From Cristatella mucedo (taxonomy: Eukaryota > Bryozoa > Phylactolaemata > Cristatellidae): a DNA stretch of 64,000 nt. Location: NCBI GenBank assembly GCA_009760855.2, contig WPIO01000006.1:11433501-11497500 (forward strand), given 5' to 3'. How positions within the stretch are numbered: position 1 is the first letter of the stretch; every line of letters starts with the position of its first letter. The position numbers and the translations under genes are program-made. Shown here piece after piece: positions 1 through 13,734 of the stretch. Below the pieces are notes generated by a model. That model was not told the origin of the DNA, searched no databases, and saw nothing but the letters and a program-made list of their open reading frames with translations.

Positions 1-89
1 TGGAAAACCTATCACTAAAAGTATGCTTTGCCGCCGTAAGTATTGTAGTATCTGCACGAAATTTGCATATCCTGATCTACAGGGACTCC

Positions 90-870
90 TAATTAAGCGA
101 CTTCACCTTCACAGTCAAGCCTGCCTATTTGCAGATAGTTATTGCAAACATTCGGGCCGGCTTAGACGGGATGCCACATCCAAGTTGGCCCGACTTCACC
201 ATTTGACTTATGTAACTACTTGCAAGTCTTCTGGCATGTGCAATTAGGCACTTACAGTTGCAACACAACGACTTTCAGGTTTCATTACTTTTAGTTCCCT
301 TCATTCTGCTACTGCCTACCTATCAGAACTTCCCACTAGGCCGTGATGGCACACTGGGTATGGCAGTTGCTTTCACGACCTCGGTCCTGAGGCCGTGGGT
401 TCAATTCCTGCGGTGGGCGATCCTGTATCACCACTGCAAGCGGTGGTGATAGCCGTAAAGGCTCTTCTATCGCTATACAAAAAGAGGCTGTTTAATCAGC
501 TAGGATTTATTATTTATTAGGCATCGTACCACCCATGCTTCTCAATCAGGCCGGTTAAATGTGCTTAGAGCCAGCCTCAAATCATTTGTTGAGACTGCAC
601 TTTTAGTTTACATGCTCCCAAAGCCTGGATATCACATCCAACTGACGTCCGACGTACCCTGACTTTAAGCATTTAAAAAGAAGCTGAAAATACATCTTTC
701 CATCACATCATTTGCTGGGTCCGTGTAAATTGCCGTCTGTGTGCTTGTGCGTGATACTGTCCATGCTATCACTTACCATGCTGACATGCTTGCTTTAAAG
801 CATATTTCAAGTGCTCGAAAAGAGGCTTAGCTCTCTCACGGTGCTATACAAATGTTTCGTTTATTTATTT
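90..870 (+). mobile_element. Diverged L2-A LINE copy, split by a SINE1
   Basis: Bases 90-335 match the C-terminal LINE coding region, including a TTTTAGTTCCCTTCATTC-like stretch and a TATCAGA end. The match resumes at about 523 with the CATCGTACCACCC segment. The coding frame is ruined by indels. Confidence 0.6.
338..522 (+). mobile_element. SINE1 (tRNA-derived)
   Basis: A tRNA-like head has an A box (TGGCACACTGGGTA) and a B box (GGGTTCAATTCC). It is followed by the SINE1 body, which reads GGTGATAGCCGTAAAGGCTC, then CGCTATACAAAAAGAGGCTG and an ATTT-rich end. Confidence 0.7.
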
Positions 871-1079
871 ACTAAAGCCACAGCTGTTTCTGTAAGATTT
901 CTCTTCGCCACTGTGAACTTGTTAGTGTATGATTCGTGTGTGCATTGCACGAGTATTTGTGCATGATTCAGTGTATACTACACCCACAGGATTTATCAAC
1001 AGGTAGCCATTAGTGCCTTCATGTTTATTACATCATTTAGTGGGACTTTGTGATTCATCTTTCGTGTGCATGTACCTGC

Positions 1080-1340
1080 TTACACCGTGCCTGCTGATGC
1101 AGATGTTATTACCAATCATTTGTAATGCTTTCAATACAGCATCTGTAAAGTGCCTAGAAGGAGATTCAGTTCTCTGAGGACGATAGACAATTGTATTGTT
1201 ATTATTATATTATTATGTTTGCTCATTCAATCGTGCTTCCTTTGCAGTAAATGTCAAACACCTAGAAAGAGATTGAGTTCTCTGAGGGTACTTTATCAAG
1301 TATATTATATAAGTATATTATTATTATTATTTTAGCCTGC
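1080..1340 (+). mobile_element. Two tandem L2-A 3' tails
   Basis: Two successive copies of the tail stem (GTGCCTAGAAGGAGATT and CACCTAGAAAGAGATTG), each followed by CTCTGAGG and an ATT-rich end. Confidence 0.55.
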
Positions 1341-1424
1341 TGGCCTAAGCATGGTAGTTGTGGGCTTTTGCATGCGTACTAATGAGGAAGCATGATAAGG
1401 GCATGCCATTAGCCTTAATAAAAA

Positions 1425-1965
1425 TAATAATAATGCACTTGATAAAGCGCCCTCAGAGAACTCAATCTCTCTCGAGGCGCTTTACATTTGTTGCAAAGGG
1501 AAATGCAATTGAATGGTGAGTAATATCATGCTTGATACACAATCAAAATGAATAACAAGGTTAGGGGTGACATGCACAGGGTCAGCATGCAAATGTGGTT
1601 AGTGGCAGCATGCACAGTGTCAGCATGCATAAGCACATCAAGGACGAATCACAGGGACCCACTAAATGCTGTCCTAAATACGTGTGTTTTTAAGTTCTTT
1701 TCAAATGTGGTGAGGTCAGGGGATGTTCTGACGCAGGTCGGGAGGGAGTTCCAGGCTTTGGGAGCATACGAACTAAATGCACGGTCTCCAAAGGATTTAA
1801 GGTTTGTAAGAGGTATTTGTAGACTGTTGGATTCCGAAAAGCAGGTGGTACGATGCTTGGCCTGATGGGGGAGTATATCTGAGAGATAGGCTGGAGCCAA
1901 AGAATGAAGTGACCTAAAATTGAGCGACAAAACCTTGAAGTCAATCCGTTGCCTTCGGTAAGTGC
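1425..1965 (-). mobile_element. L2-A LINE fragment, 3' end
   Basis: Antisense (AAT)n, then the tail stem, the 3' UTR and the C-terminal coding part. The frame is open for about 100 residues ([18 protein letters not shown]) with a few changes. Confidence 0.8.
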
Positions 1966-2374
1966 TTCTCATGCAGTGAGTTGCAAAGAGCCAGGATAGA
2001 GATTAAGTTCTCTTGGGGAGCTAGACAAACGACGTATTATCATTATTTACCCTGCTTCCGTAAAGACTCGTTTTCTGACCAAGCAGGCAAGAAAGAGGTG
2101 TCTAAGATAGGCTGCTGGGCCGGCCAAGGTGTCAGGTATTTTAGTTGCTGGTCAGAAACTCGGCTTTTAGCAGCAGTCAGCACCTGATGATTGAATCAAC
2201 TGGATTATCATGGCTGGATTAATGTGGATGGATTAACAGTGCCCACCTTCTGGTTCTGGTTAACTTTATATCTTTCCTTGTGAACACATAGGCAAGCACG
2301 GACGGATTTAGATGATACATCCTGTTAAAACTCAGTACGTGCACGAATGCATGCACACACAAATGCATGCATAC

Positions 2375-2545
2375 GTGCGTGCGTGCGTGCGTGCACTAGG
2401 CCTGACCCACCCATCGACCGACCGACTGATCAGACAGAGGCTGACAGACACCCAGGCAGACAGACAGGCAGGCAGACAGGCAAAGAGATACACACAGACA
2501 CACAGATCGAAAGACAGACAGACAGACAGCTAGACAGGAAGACAG
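2375..2545 (+). repeat. GTGC and CAGA microsatellites
   Basis: A short GTGC run at 2378-2395, then imperfect (CAGA)n with CAGG variants at about 2430-2540. Confidence 0.85.
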
Positions 2546-2845
2546 TAGGCATAAGGCAGGCATAGAGAGTCACGTATGGCTAGGAGACACTTTGCAGCGC
2601 AGGTAGAATTTGAAAGTATTTTGCAAGTCAGGCGCCCCTCTGAATGTGCTAGCAGAATGAGTGTGCTGAGCCGCTGAAGGGCCCGTCCTGGGAGTTACGC
2701 GGCTATCGATGCCGACACGTCCGGCGAGAAAGGCAGGATTGCGAGTTCCGACCGTATGCCGCCGCCAGATGAACTGCAGCAGCAGGGCGGCTGGCCGCCG
2801 CCGCCTCCCCCAGTGGTCGTAGTTCGAGGCCGTGAGCAGCAATAC

Positions 2846-2959
2846 CTTCTGACAAATGGCGACGGACTTTATCCTCTTGGCTTCCGCCGTCATATCCTTG
2901 AGACGGAGCTTCATATCGCTCCTCAACGCATGCTTCATCGTGTGAACCGCGGACGACAT
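2846..2959 (-). CDS. MTHFS: 5-formyltetrahydrofolate cyclo-ligase (MTHFS-like), first exon, partial gene
   Basis: Reading leftwards from an ATG at 2959, 38 codons are open and end at a donor (AAG then gtattg) in phase 0. The peptide has the N-terminal signature of 5-formyl-THF cyclo-ligases: a basic helix with K-x-x-L-R-x-x-M-K-x-R-L, then T/S-A-E-x-K-x-x-x-S, then AICQK. In the family this region precedes the substrate and ATP site. The enzyme converts 5-formyl-THF to 5,10-methenyl-THF in the cytosol using ATP. The later motifs (YLSM-like strand, GRGxGYYD) are not found to the left, so they must lie beyond the window edge. A second in-frame Met occurs at codon 8. The call rests only on this N-terminal exon. 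Confidence 0.6.
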
Positions 2960-3213
2960 GTCCAGTCCGTGCGCAACGTGGCAGCGGTTCCGTCTGTCAA
3001 AACGCTATCGACCGCATGGCGAGCGCAGTCGTGCCAAGGGATTCGCGAAGCTGCGACATTAATGCACGGATTCACTGAGAAGACGCCCAAGACTCCGACC
3101 CTGCCATTTCATCGGGGTGGGATGGGGGAATCCCCTACGCCATTTTATTCCGTGGGCCGGCCTGATCGTGTGCCGGCGAGCGGGTGCTGCGACTCTTCGC
3201 GAGTCGATTTGTC
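2960..3213. promoter_or_regulatory. Candidate bidirectional CpG-rich promoter
   Basis: About 250 bp separate the MTHFS-like start on the minus strand from a plus-strand ATG at 3214. The interval and its flanks (about 2.7-3.9 kb) are rich in CpG compared with the AT-rich repeat DNA around them. No TATA box was seen. This is inferred from composition and geometry only. Confidence 0.35.
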
Positions 3214-3244
3214 ATGGACGTAGCCGCACCCGGAGGAAGCCGCA
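3214..3244 (+). CDS. Possible short first coding exon of a divergent gene
   Basis: ATG at 3214 opens ten codons (MDVAAPGGSR plus one base) that run into a strong donor, CGCA followed by gtaagt, at 3245. No downstream exon was recognised. A 194-residue reading frame runs through this donor to 3768 in GC-rich sequence. It shows no recognisable domain and may simply be an open CpG-island frame. Confidence 0.25.
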
Positions 3245-4239
3245 GTAAGTACGGGGGCCCTGCTTTGCACGATTCGCCGCAATATCTAGCGTGCAGCGGG
3301 CGGTCGCACAATGAGATACGCGGCGGCGACTGCGTCAGGTTCGCTCGACGCGCGTTCGTCGTCGTCGCAGTCGAAGGCGACAGAAAAGCAGCCTTGCTGG
3401 CTTCCTTGAGAATTCGGCGATTGGCTCTCGGCCCTCGTCGATTTCAGCCGGCGGCGGCGGTGGCGGCGCTACCTAATTTCGGCGTATGCGTCGCGTCGAT
3501 GGGTCAGGCCACCGCCTTTCTCTTAGTTCGCACAGCCCATGGTGCACAAGCCTGGACGCTTAGCGAGTCGCTCGCCTACTGCGAACCGCACCGGCCGTCT
3601 CCTGACGCCCCACATACCGGCAGTGGGGGAGAAGCGGACGGATACTTGTCCTACGCTTTAGAAGTGGACGGAGCCCTCGTCGCATCGCTTATCGTAGTCG
3701 GTCTCGCGAGCTCCCTCAATCGTCAATTGCTGCGCACATCCGTACGTCCTACAGCTACCGACTGCTGATTGATCTGACCGAAACTTGCGATCGGCGACGA
3801 GACGTCGCTAGATGCAGCAGCTGACTGCGGGAGGGGGGGGGCCGACTCGCTAGGCGATCCGGGCAAAGCAGGGTACGACTGACTGCTCCACCTTTGGAAC
3901 TTGATCCCCCCCTGTGCGTTAGGCGCCAGCAGCAGCCGACGTAGGCCTGCTGCTGCCGCTGATAGTCGATGCCAAGGGCACGTTTTCTAAGTAAAACTCG
4001 CGGAGGTAGATTGATTAGCTTGCACGGCCATCCATCGGATGAGGCGATTGTCCACACTCGACTTTTGATCACTATGTCGTATCGCATCGTGCAAGCAGTC
4101 CGTTGGCGTTTTTTTGTGTGCCCAGTATTGTCCTGGCGTCGTGGGCCTGAGCTGAGGCAGACTGGGTTGGGCGTTTTCCGTTGCCTTTGAGCTGTCGAGT
4201 GAATCGGATACCAGGGCATTCCTCTTCGAAAAGCTACTG

Positions 4240-4660
4240 CAGTTGTCAAGGAAACCTGCCGATGCTTACTGTTGGCTCCGGCCTACCTCTCGTAAATACT
4301 TCTCGTCGGGCTTCGTACCACCCACTCTTCTGTTTTCTATGCCTCTAACCAACCTCAAATCCCGTGAAAGGAGAGCGTGCCTTCAGTTTATAGGCTTTGC
4401 AAGCTCGGAGCATTATGCACACTGACTTGTGTGCAGCCCTTTGCTTGACATTTAAAAAGGAAGTTTAAAAACCCACCTGTTCCGTACAGTATGTCCGCAT
4501 GAATTGTCCTGCTTGTGCTTAGGCTACTAAAAATGTGCAAGTTATCAATAAATAATTGACCTCTTGCTTCCTTTCTTGCACATGTAAAGTTCCTAGGCAG
4601 ATTTATTTCGCTTAGCACTCCATGCAGTCGTTCTATTCTTTTTATTATCATTATTGTGCT
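4240..4660 (+). mobile_element. Old L2-A fragment
   Basis: Diverged match to the C-terminal LINE segment: GGCCTACCTCTC, TTCGTACCACCC, CTCAAATCCCGTGAAAGG and ATTTAAAAAGGAAGTTTAAA in the expected order. Confidence 0.45.
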
Positions 4661-5779
4661 GCTGAAATTTTGAGTCCGAATGTGTAGGTCTGTATGGGTG
4701 CAGTCTGTAGCGCATCAGCTCTCGAGCAGCACCAAGCTTAAATGTGTCAGTGGCACAAAGCTACCTCGTCTTGGCTCAGTAGCTTATCAATCTGCAGCAG
4801 CTGCTGCCGCTGCCAGCTCTGTTACCTCGATAAAACGCCGGGGGTTTTGTGGCAACCCTGAAGTCAGTGTTGATAAGCCGCTATGAGCAGTGTGACTGGC
4901 TGGTGAGCAGTAGTGGACGACAGTTTGATATGCCTAAACCAATTAGAGATATACCGAATTACGTGCGTTTGATGTGTTTACTGTTTTCATACTCATGAGT
5001 GTACAGTGGAGTGCCCAGAATGATACCGGCTCGTGATAAGAGCTAGACCATAAGGTGACATCCCTGATACCCTCCCTGGTGTCTGAAGAAGTCCGGATGC
5101 AGCCGGAAGCTTGATGATGGAGAATAGATGTCAGCCTGCACGACAGATGGCTGCACTGTGTAGCTAGTGCATCTCAGTGAAGAGCTCAAGTTTAGGAATG
5201 ATTAGATCTGGGGAGTTCACCGCCAGTCGGTGGGTTTCAGCTGCTAGCTTTATGCAAACTCCAGAGCTCCTATAATTAATGTGTTATGTGGGTCCTGCTG
5301 GTCGGTTCCGGCTTGCATTCTTATAAAGGTCCTTGCCTGGCTGCGCTCGCTCCTATAGCTGGAGGCTGGAGTTGGGTGGTTAAGGATTTCGTCGCAAGGC
5401 ACCTAGGCTCCTTGCTGCTTCTGCAAAGGCAGTGCTATCGTAGCAAACTTGGCCATGTTCATGTTCATGTTCATGTGCGTTCGGTGTATGCAGCACATAC
5501 GGCCTCAGAATGCTTAGAAGGTTTAGACTCGCGGGTGTGTGTCCACATGCATGCTTGAGTGCGTGCATGTGTGTAACTTTGCCGGTGTGGCCAGAATTAA
5601 GATATCGGAGCTGACGACCCGCAAAGTAAATTTGTAGCAATCTTACAACCGCCGAGGCAGAAAGCTCATGTACTGGGCTGTATTCTCTTATCTTTTGCAT
5701 TTGACTGGTTTCACGTTAATAATATAGCATTGCTCGGCTGTAGCTAGTTTTTGCCTTAAATTCAGGTTTTTGGGGTGAT
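4661..5779. other. No recognisable gene
   Basis: Only short open frames without family features, plus a small (ATGTTC)n run near 5455-5475. No repeat family recognised. Confidence 0.5.
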
Positions 5780-7415
<1,636 letters not shown>

Positions 7416-7417
7416 AG

Positions 7418-7775
7418 CCCATGTAATGTAATGTAATGTATCTCCGTCTGTTACTCCACAAAGTCATAAAGACCACGTGGGTGTTACGCAGGAGGGTTTT
7501 TGTATAGCACACTCACAGCCTAAGCGGCTTTCGGTACGCATTCGGTTGCAAACAGACTTTGTCTCATGCAACAAAGAGAAAGTGGGAAGCATAGCAGAGT
7601 CGGGAGAGCAGTTGAGGTAGTGAGTAGCATAGAAGTAGCAGCTCAGGACCGCTGAAAAGTATGCGCCATGGTCGGCAGCAGGATAGTAGTTGTCGTCCTG
7701 TGGCGAATCCGTGGCTGCCGGTCCGAGCAATCTATGGCTGCATATCGTCTGGATTGGGGAGGAGTGCACGGCCAC
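7418..7775 (-). mobile_element. LINE-B 3' fragment
   Basis: It begins at the left with the TGTAA-type repeat (four units), then the LINE-B 3' region that recurs at 42.8, 48.9 and 57.1 kb (CGGTACGCATTCGGT, CAACAAAGAGAAAGTGGG). It is truncated towards its 5' end. Confidence 0.75.
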
Positions 7776-7875
7776 TTGTCAGGATGCCAGTTCAATAGAA
7801 AAAACGGACACTCGGATCGGCAGTGAAATCACTCGATGCAATATAATCGCATCACGAATCTGGTTATCTGAAATT

Positions 7876-7904
7876 GCTCGGTGTGTGTGTGTGCCTGTGT
7901 GTGC

Positions 7905-7943
<39 letters not shown>

Positions 7944-7990
7944 TGTGTGTGTGTGTGTGTGTGTGTGCATGTGTGTCTGTCTGTGTGTCT
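7876..7990. repeat. (GT)n microsatellite
   Basis: Long imperfect GT array with CTGT interruptions. Confidence 0.95.
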
Positions 7991-8721
7991 GTGCCCGGTG
8001 TGGCCCACGTTGCGTTAGTGCGCTAAGTAAGCGACTTCAGGTATCTCACTGCCGGTCTGCATGCTTGCTGAAGCCAGAGAGGAGCATAGGGATTTGTGCA
8101 GGGAGTACATCCGGGATGTGCAGTGTGCACTGCTGTGAGGCTGCATGCAGCAGGCGTGCATGGCTGCAACTCTGCATAGTGAATGCAAGCCACAGGAAAC
8201 CAGCGCCGAATGCCAACAAAGCGTAAGCACTTGCGCGACATATAAACGCAAAAAGCCACCACTGAACCCAGCGCTCCTGACCTGTTGCTGGCACATTCAG
8301 TTGCTTGATGGAATTGCTAATCGCCTGCTGGGATTGAGTGCACGAATATGCTCGAATGTCTTTATGAAAGGAATGCAGCAAGGGAGAGTCAGAGAGAGGA
8401 GGGGGTAGGGAGACAAGAGACAAATGCAGAAAGACAGAGGACCTGAGAGACAGAGACATGGAGATGCAGGGACAGAGAGACAAAGATTCGATGAGTTGCT
8501 TGCCATTGCTGAAAACGGTCTTACATGTTCAGGGTGACACGATGGCACGTAGTAAGAATGATTTTTCCAGTGAAGTGTTCTTATTAGCAAAAATGCTACC
8601 GTTGTCAATTGTTCTGTGGCACTGTGATGTGCTATTGTCCATTCTTGACCGTGGTGCTATTAAAATATTTTCTTAATTATAGCTAAACGAGTGTTGCAAA
8701 TGCGGATGCTAGAAGGATACC

Positions 8722-8779
8722 AGTCCCAGCTAAGGCGCCTAGGAAGAGATTGAGTTCTGTGAGGGTGCTTTATCAAGTG

Positions 8780-8815
<36 letters not shown>
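8722..8815 (+). mobile_element. L2-A 3' tail only
   Basis: GGCGCCTAGGAAGAGATTG, GTGAGGGTGCTTTATCAAG, then (ATT)n. No body is attached. Confidence 0.6.
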
Positions 8816-9405
8816 GTACGCCTTTGCTGCCAGCAATCGGTTTTGTAAGGTTCGCATGTGTGTGGCTGCAGTCCGTTAGGATTCCAAGTCACTACGAGAC
8901 CGCATTGAATGGACCGTTTCCTCTTTGCTAGAATGGAGCTCTGAGTGTCTGCACAGTTGGGGGCACCAGGTAGTCTCTTGCTGTTGTTCATCAAGGCCCA
9001 CATTCCGTGAGCCGAGTGCCTCTTTCGGTCGAAAACAAGTTTATTTTGCACAACAGCCAGCCCCTTCTTTGTGTGGCCAAGCTGAACAAAGCAAAACCTG
9101 TCCACAACCCGGAACCTAAGACTTTGGGAGGGGGGCTGGCCGGACGGCTAAATTAAAAGCTTGGAAAGCACCTGCTGGCTGTGGTGCAGGATTGGTCGTT
9201 CATGGTCTTGCTACTTCCTGGAAGGATGGAATTGATTCTCTTGACTTGATTACGAACAAGGATTCATATCCTCGATTGAGGATTCTGATGAAGCCACCTC
9301 CACTGCCGGTAGACTCGTGGTATGCAGTTCTGCAGCAGCTAGCACGGCCTGATGCAGACAGGAGCCGAAGTCTGAGCGCCCGAGCCGCCGGATCTGACCG
9401 GAGCT

Positions 9406-9756
9406 GCCGGTCTGGCGGTATCGGCGGCCGGTCGGGCGGCATCGGTGGCCGGTCGGGCGGCATCGGTGGCCGGTCGGGCGGCATCGGTGGCCGGTCGGGC
9501 GGCATCGGTGGCCGGTCGGGCGGCATCGGTGGCCGGTCGGGCGGCATCGGTGGCCGGTCGGGCGGCATCGGTGGCCGGTCGGGCGGCATCGGTGGCCGGT
9601 CGGGCGGCATCGGTGGCCGGTCGGGCGGCATCGGTGGCCGGTCGGGCGGCATCGGTGGCCGGTCGGGCGGCATCGGTGGCCGGTCGGGCGGCATCGGTGG
9701 CCGGTCGGGCGGCATCGGTGGCCGGTCAGGCGGCATCGGCGGCCGGTCGGGTGGCA
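9406..9756 (+). repeat. 21-bp minisatellite, about 16 units
   Basis: The unit GGTCGGGCGGCATCGGTGGC plus one base repeats almost perfectly. It is open in several frames, encoding SGGIGGR on the plus strand and MPPDRPP on the minus strand. It sits just before LINE coding sequence. Confidence 0.97.
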
Positions 9757-10575
9757 TGTGGGCAGTGGAGGTATTAGTATTGTCCTTTTCTCGAAACTGC
9801 ACGTTATCATCACCAATTATTACCAAATCCTGTTTATCTGACCACGTGCAGATCTCATTCAATCTACAGTGTGTGCCCGCCTCCTCCTCTAAAATAACCT
9901 GTGAATCGCGAAACCTCAAGACCCTTGACATCGATGCTGTCCGTGCAAGAATATCTGCTTCACCTCTGCTGCTCAGTCCTCCCTCCAATCTGTCATCATT
10001 GGTAGATAGCTACAATACGACACTAGCTGATACGTTCGACAAGTTTGCACCTCTGACTGAGCGTACTGTGCGCCCTCGCAGCAGACGGCCTATGGTTTAC
10101 CACAGACATTAAACTAGCCAGGTTTACTAAGCGCAAGCTTGAAAAAAGCATACAAAAGATCAGGACTGACTGTCCATCGACAGGCATATGAACACTACTG
10201 TAGGTCGTACCAATCGATCCTAGCAAGGGCCAACTCTAGCTTCTATAAAAACATTGTTGAATCACAGATGCGCAATCCAAAAATGCTGATGTCGACGATC
10301 AACCATCTCAACCGCTCCCAGACTAGCTCCTTACCTGATCATCCTTGTGATGATCTAGCCGATCGCTTCTCTCGATTCTTTGTGCAGAAGATAGACAAGG
10401 TCAGGGAGTCCATCCCTGCAATGACAACATCCTCCCTAGAATGTTGTTCCTGATTCCTGGCTGCACCTCATTTAAGCAGGTCACTAGTGATCTCGTCCTG
10501 AAGTTCATATCCCTTTGCAGCAGATGTTAAGCCCCTAAAAAGAGATTGAGTTATCTGGGGGCGCTTTATCAAGTG

Positions 10576-10608
<33 letters not shown>

Positions 10609-12110
10609 CCCAATCAAAAAAGACAACAAGTCCTTCTGACACCATTCCCACTGTCCTGCTCCTAATTGCATTGATCCACTGCTGCCATGCATTACTAATA
10701 TCATTAATATGTCACTAGCTTCTGGTCATGTCCCAGCACCTTACAAAACAGCTGTAGTAAGGCCACTTCTCAAGAAAGCGACACTAGACCAAGAGAACTT
10801 GGGCAACTACGGCCCAGTCTTCCTTTTACCATTCCTATCAAAGGCACTGGAACGGGTCGTGGCGGACCAGCTGAACTCATATATTGAAACTTCAAACCTT
10901 GCTAGTAAGTTCCAGTCTGACTTAAGAGCTAATCACTCCACAGAATCAGCATTGCTTAGGGTGTACAACGACCTACTTAGGAATGCGGACAGGTTGAGTG
11001 TCTCAGCTTTGTTTGCTCAATCTTTCGGCAGCTTTTGATACTATCGATCACGAGGTTCATCTAGAGTGCCTCTCATCTCGCCTGGGCATCACTGGCACTG
11101 CTCTGCAATGGTTCAGGTCCTATCTTAGTGGGAGACTCCAGAGTATTGACTTGAATGGACAAAGATCATACGTCTTGCTGATGTGATTGCCAAGCACTAT
11201 CTAGGCTTTCACTTCCATGCAGATGACACTCAGTTGACTCAGTTGTACCTTTGCTTTTATCCCTCCCAGCCTTCGAGCACCTCGAATTCTCTCAAATCAC
11301 TTGCTGCATGTATTGATGACATCCACACATGTAGGGCAGCACATTTTCTAAAACTAAACGATGATAAACTAACTTACTTGTTATGGGCAAACCCAGTGTG
11401 ATTCAGAAATTGGAAAGGCTGACGCTCAAAATTGGCTCTGCCAGCATATTTCCTGCTGAATCAGCTCGAAATCTAGATGTCATATTCCAAAGTGACCTCT
11501 CGTTAGATGACCGTATCAGCTCCACAACCAAGTCTGCATTTTTTCTGTTACATAACATTCCTAAAATTCGGGCTTGCTTAGATAAGGATATCACGTCTAA
11601 GTTGGTCCATGCATTTGTGACATACCGTCTTGACTTCTGTAACTCACTGCTTGCTGGCCTACGGCATGTGCAATCAGGCGATAACAGCTGGTGCAAAACT
11701 CTGCATCTAGGCTTGTTTGTCGTGAGCGATGTGGTTGCCACATCACACCACTTCTCGCCGACCTGCACTGGCTCCCAGTCAAGCAACGGGTCGATTTCAA
11801 GGTTTTGTCGCTCACTTTTAGGTCACTTCATTCTTTGGCTTCAGCCTATCTCTCAGATCTACTCCCCCACCAGGCCAAGCATCGTACCATCCGCTTTTCG
11901 GAATCCAACAGTTTACTAATACCTCGTGCAAACCTCAAATCCTTTGGAGACCGTGCATTTAGATCATCTGCTCCCAAAGCCTGGAATTCACTGCCGACTT
12001 GCATCAGAACATCCTCTGACTTGACCACATTTAAAAAAAATATATAACTTAAAAACACTTATTTAGGACAGCATTTAGTGGGTCCCTGTGATTCGTCCTT
12101 GATGTGCTTA
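9757..12110 (+). mobile_element. L2-A LINE, long copy with degraded reverse transcriptase
   Basis: The order is a post-endonuclease linker (SDHVQISFNL, DKFAPLTERTV), RT entry (KTAVVRPLLKKATLD, NYGPVFLLPFLSKALERVV), ANHSTESALLRVYNDLL, LSAAFDTIDHE, the catalytic box with a mutation (FHADDTQL), then LKLNDDKLTYL, the C-terminal domain and the 3' end. Frameshifts and stops show it is inactive. It is interrupted at about 10499-10610 by another L2-A tail. Confidence 0.9.
10499..10610 (+). mobile_element. L2-A tail nested in an L2-A copy
   Basis: Tail stem GCCCCTAAAAAGAGATTG, TTTATCAAGTGCATT and (ATT)n interrupt the RT coding region between DLVLKF and the IPT-like segment. Confidence 0.65.
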
Positions 12111-12127
12111 TTTGTGCTGACACTGTG

Positions 12128-12255
<128 letters not shown>

Positions 12256-12696
12256 CGCATGTGTGTGTGTGCGCTTGTGCTCACTTTTTGTCTTGGTGAG
12301 CTTGTGCGATCGGCGTATGTGTGTATGTAGGTGCACGTTCAATGTTAGTTTGTGAGCACTTACTGCTGCATCATTGTGGCATGGCCTTGAGAAAGAAGCG
12401 ATGCAGCTCTTCTTACGTGGCAGTAGGCAGGTTGGGCTGACGACTTTGATGGGAGAAAAAAGAAATGTGTGAGCCGGGCTCTTTGCTTGAAGCCCTGGCG
12501 ATAAGTGGCCTTCGATTGACTCGGCTCGGTCGGCCTGCCGAGTATCTAGGCTGGCGTGCGCATTGCAGCCGGCCACGTGGAGGAGGCTGCGGAGGCTTTG
12601 GCCTGCCGAACAAGTATCCGTCTGTAAGAAATATCGACTTCGAAGAAATACCACAAGGATTACAGTAAGGCAGCGCACACATGCACTCACAGTTCA

Positions 12697-13715
12697 TAAT
12701 AATAATAATAATAATAATAATATTGCACTTGATAAAGCGCCCTCAGAGAACTTAATCTCTTTCTAGGCGCTTTACATTTGCTGCAAAGTGATACGCAATA
12801 GAATAGTAAGTAAAATCATGCTTGAAAAACAAACAAAATGAATAACATGGTTAGGGGTTACATGCACTGGGTCAGCATGCAAATGTGGTTAGTGGCAGCA
12901 TGAACAGTGTCAGCACGCATAAGCACATCGAGGACGAATCACAAGGACCCACTAAATGCTGTCCTAAATAGGTATGTTTTTAAGTTTCTTTTAAATGTGG
13001 TCAGGTCAGGGGATGTTCTGATGCAGGTCGGGAGGGAGTTCCAGGCTGTGGGAGCATACGAGCTAAATGCACGGTCTCCAAAGGATTTAAGGTTTGTACG
13101 AGGTATTTCTAGACTGTTGGATTCCGAAAAGCGAGTGGTACGATGCTTTGCCTGATGGGGTAGTATATCTGAAAGATAGGCTGGAGCCACAGAATGAAGA
13201 GACCTAAAAGTGAGCGACAAAACCTTGAAGTCAATCCGTTGCTTGACTGGTAACCAGTGCAGGTCGGCGAGAAGTGGAGTAATGTGGCAACTGCGACGCT
13301 CACGACAGACAAGCCTAGCTGCAGAGTTTGCACCAGCTGCAATCGCCTGATCGCACATGCTGGTAGGCCAGTAAGCAGTGAGTTGCAGAAGTCGAGACGA
13401 GATGTCACGAATGCATGGACCAACTTGGACGTGGTATCCTTATCTAAACAAGCCCTAATTTTAGCAATGTTATGAAGCTGAAAATAGGCTGATTTGACTG
13501 TGGAGCTGATGTGGTCGTCTAACGAGAGGTCGCTTTGGAATATGACACCTAGATTTCGAGCTGATGCAACTGGAGATATGCTGGCAGAGCCAATTTTGAA
13601 AGTCAGCCTTTCCAATTTCTGAATAACACCAGGTTTGCCCATAACTAGTAAGTTAGTTTTATCATCGTTTAGTTTTAGAAAATTTGCTGCCATCCATGAT
13701 CGGATGTCATCAATG
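12697..13715 (-). mobile_element. Young L2-A copy, 5'-truncated
   Basis: (AAT)n, tail stem, 3' UTR and an almost open C-terminal frame (FLKLNDDKTNLLVMG to [10 protein letters not shown]). It is nearly identical to the copies at 19.4 and 62.5 kb. Truncated near 13713. Confidence 0.9.
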
Positions 13716-13734
13716 CATGCAAGAATGCTAATAA

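Noticed and set aside
3755-4249. 164-codon minus-strand ORF in GC-rich sequence
   Set aside because: Low-complexity, basic, without motifs. Likely an open frame from CpG-rich composition.
9200-9988. 262-codon minus-strand ORF with MPPDRPP repeats as a proline-rich protein gene
   Set aside because: It is the antisense of a 21-bp minisatellite fused to LINE sequence, which is coding on the plus strand. No independent gene evidence.
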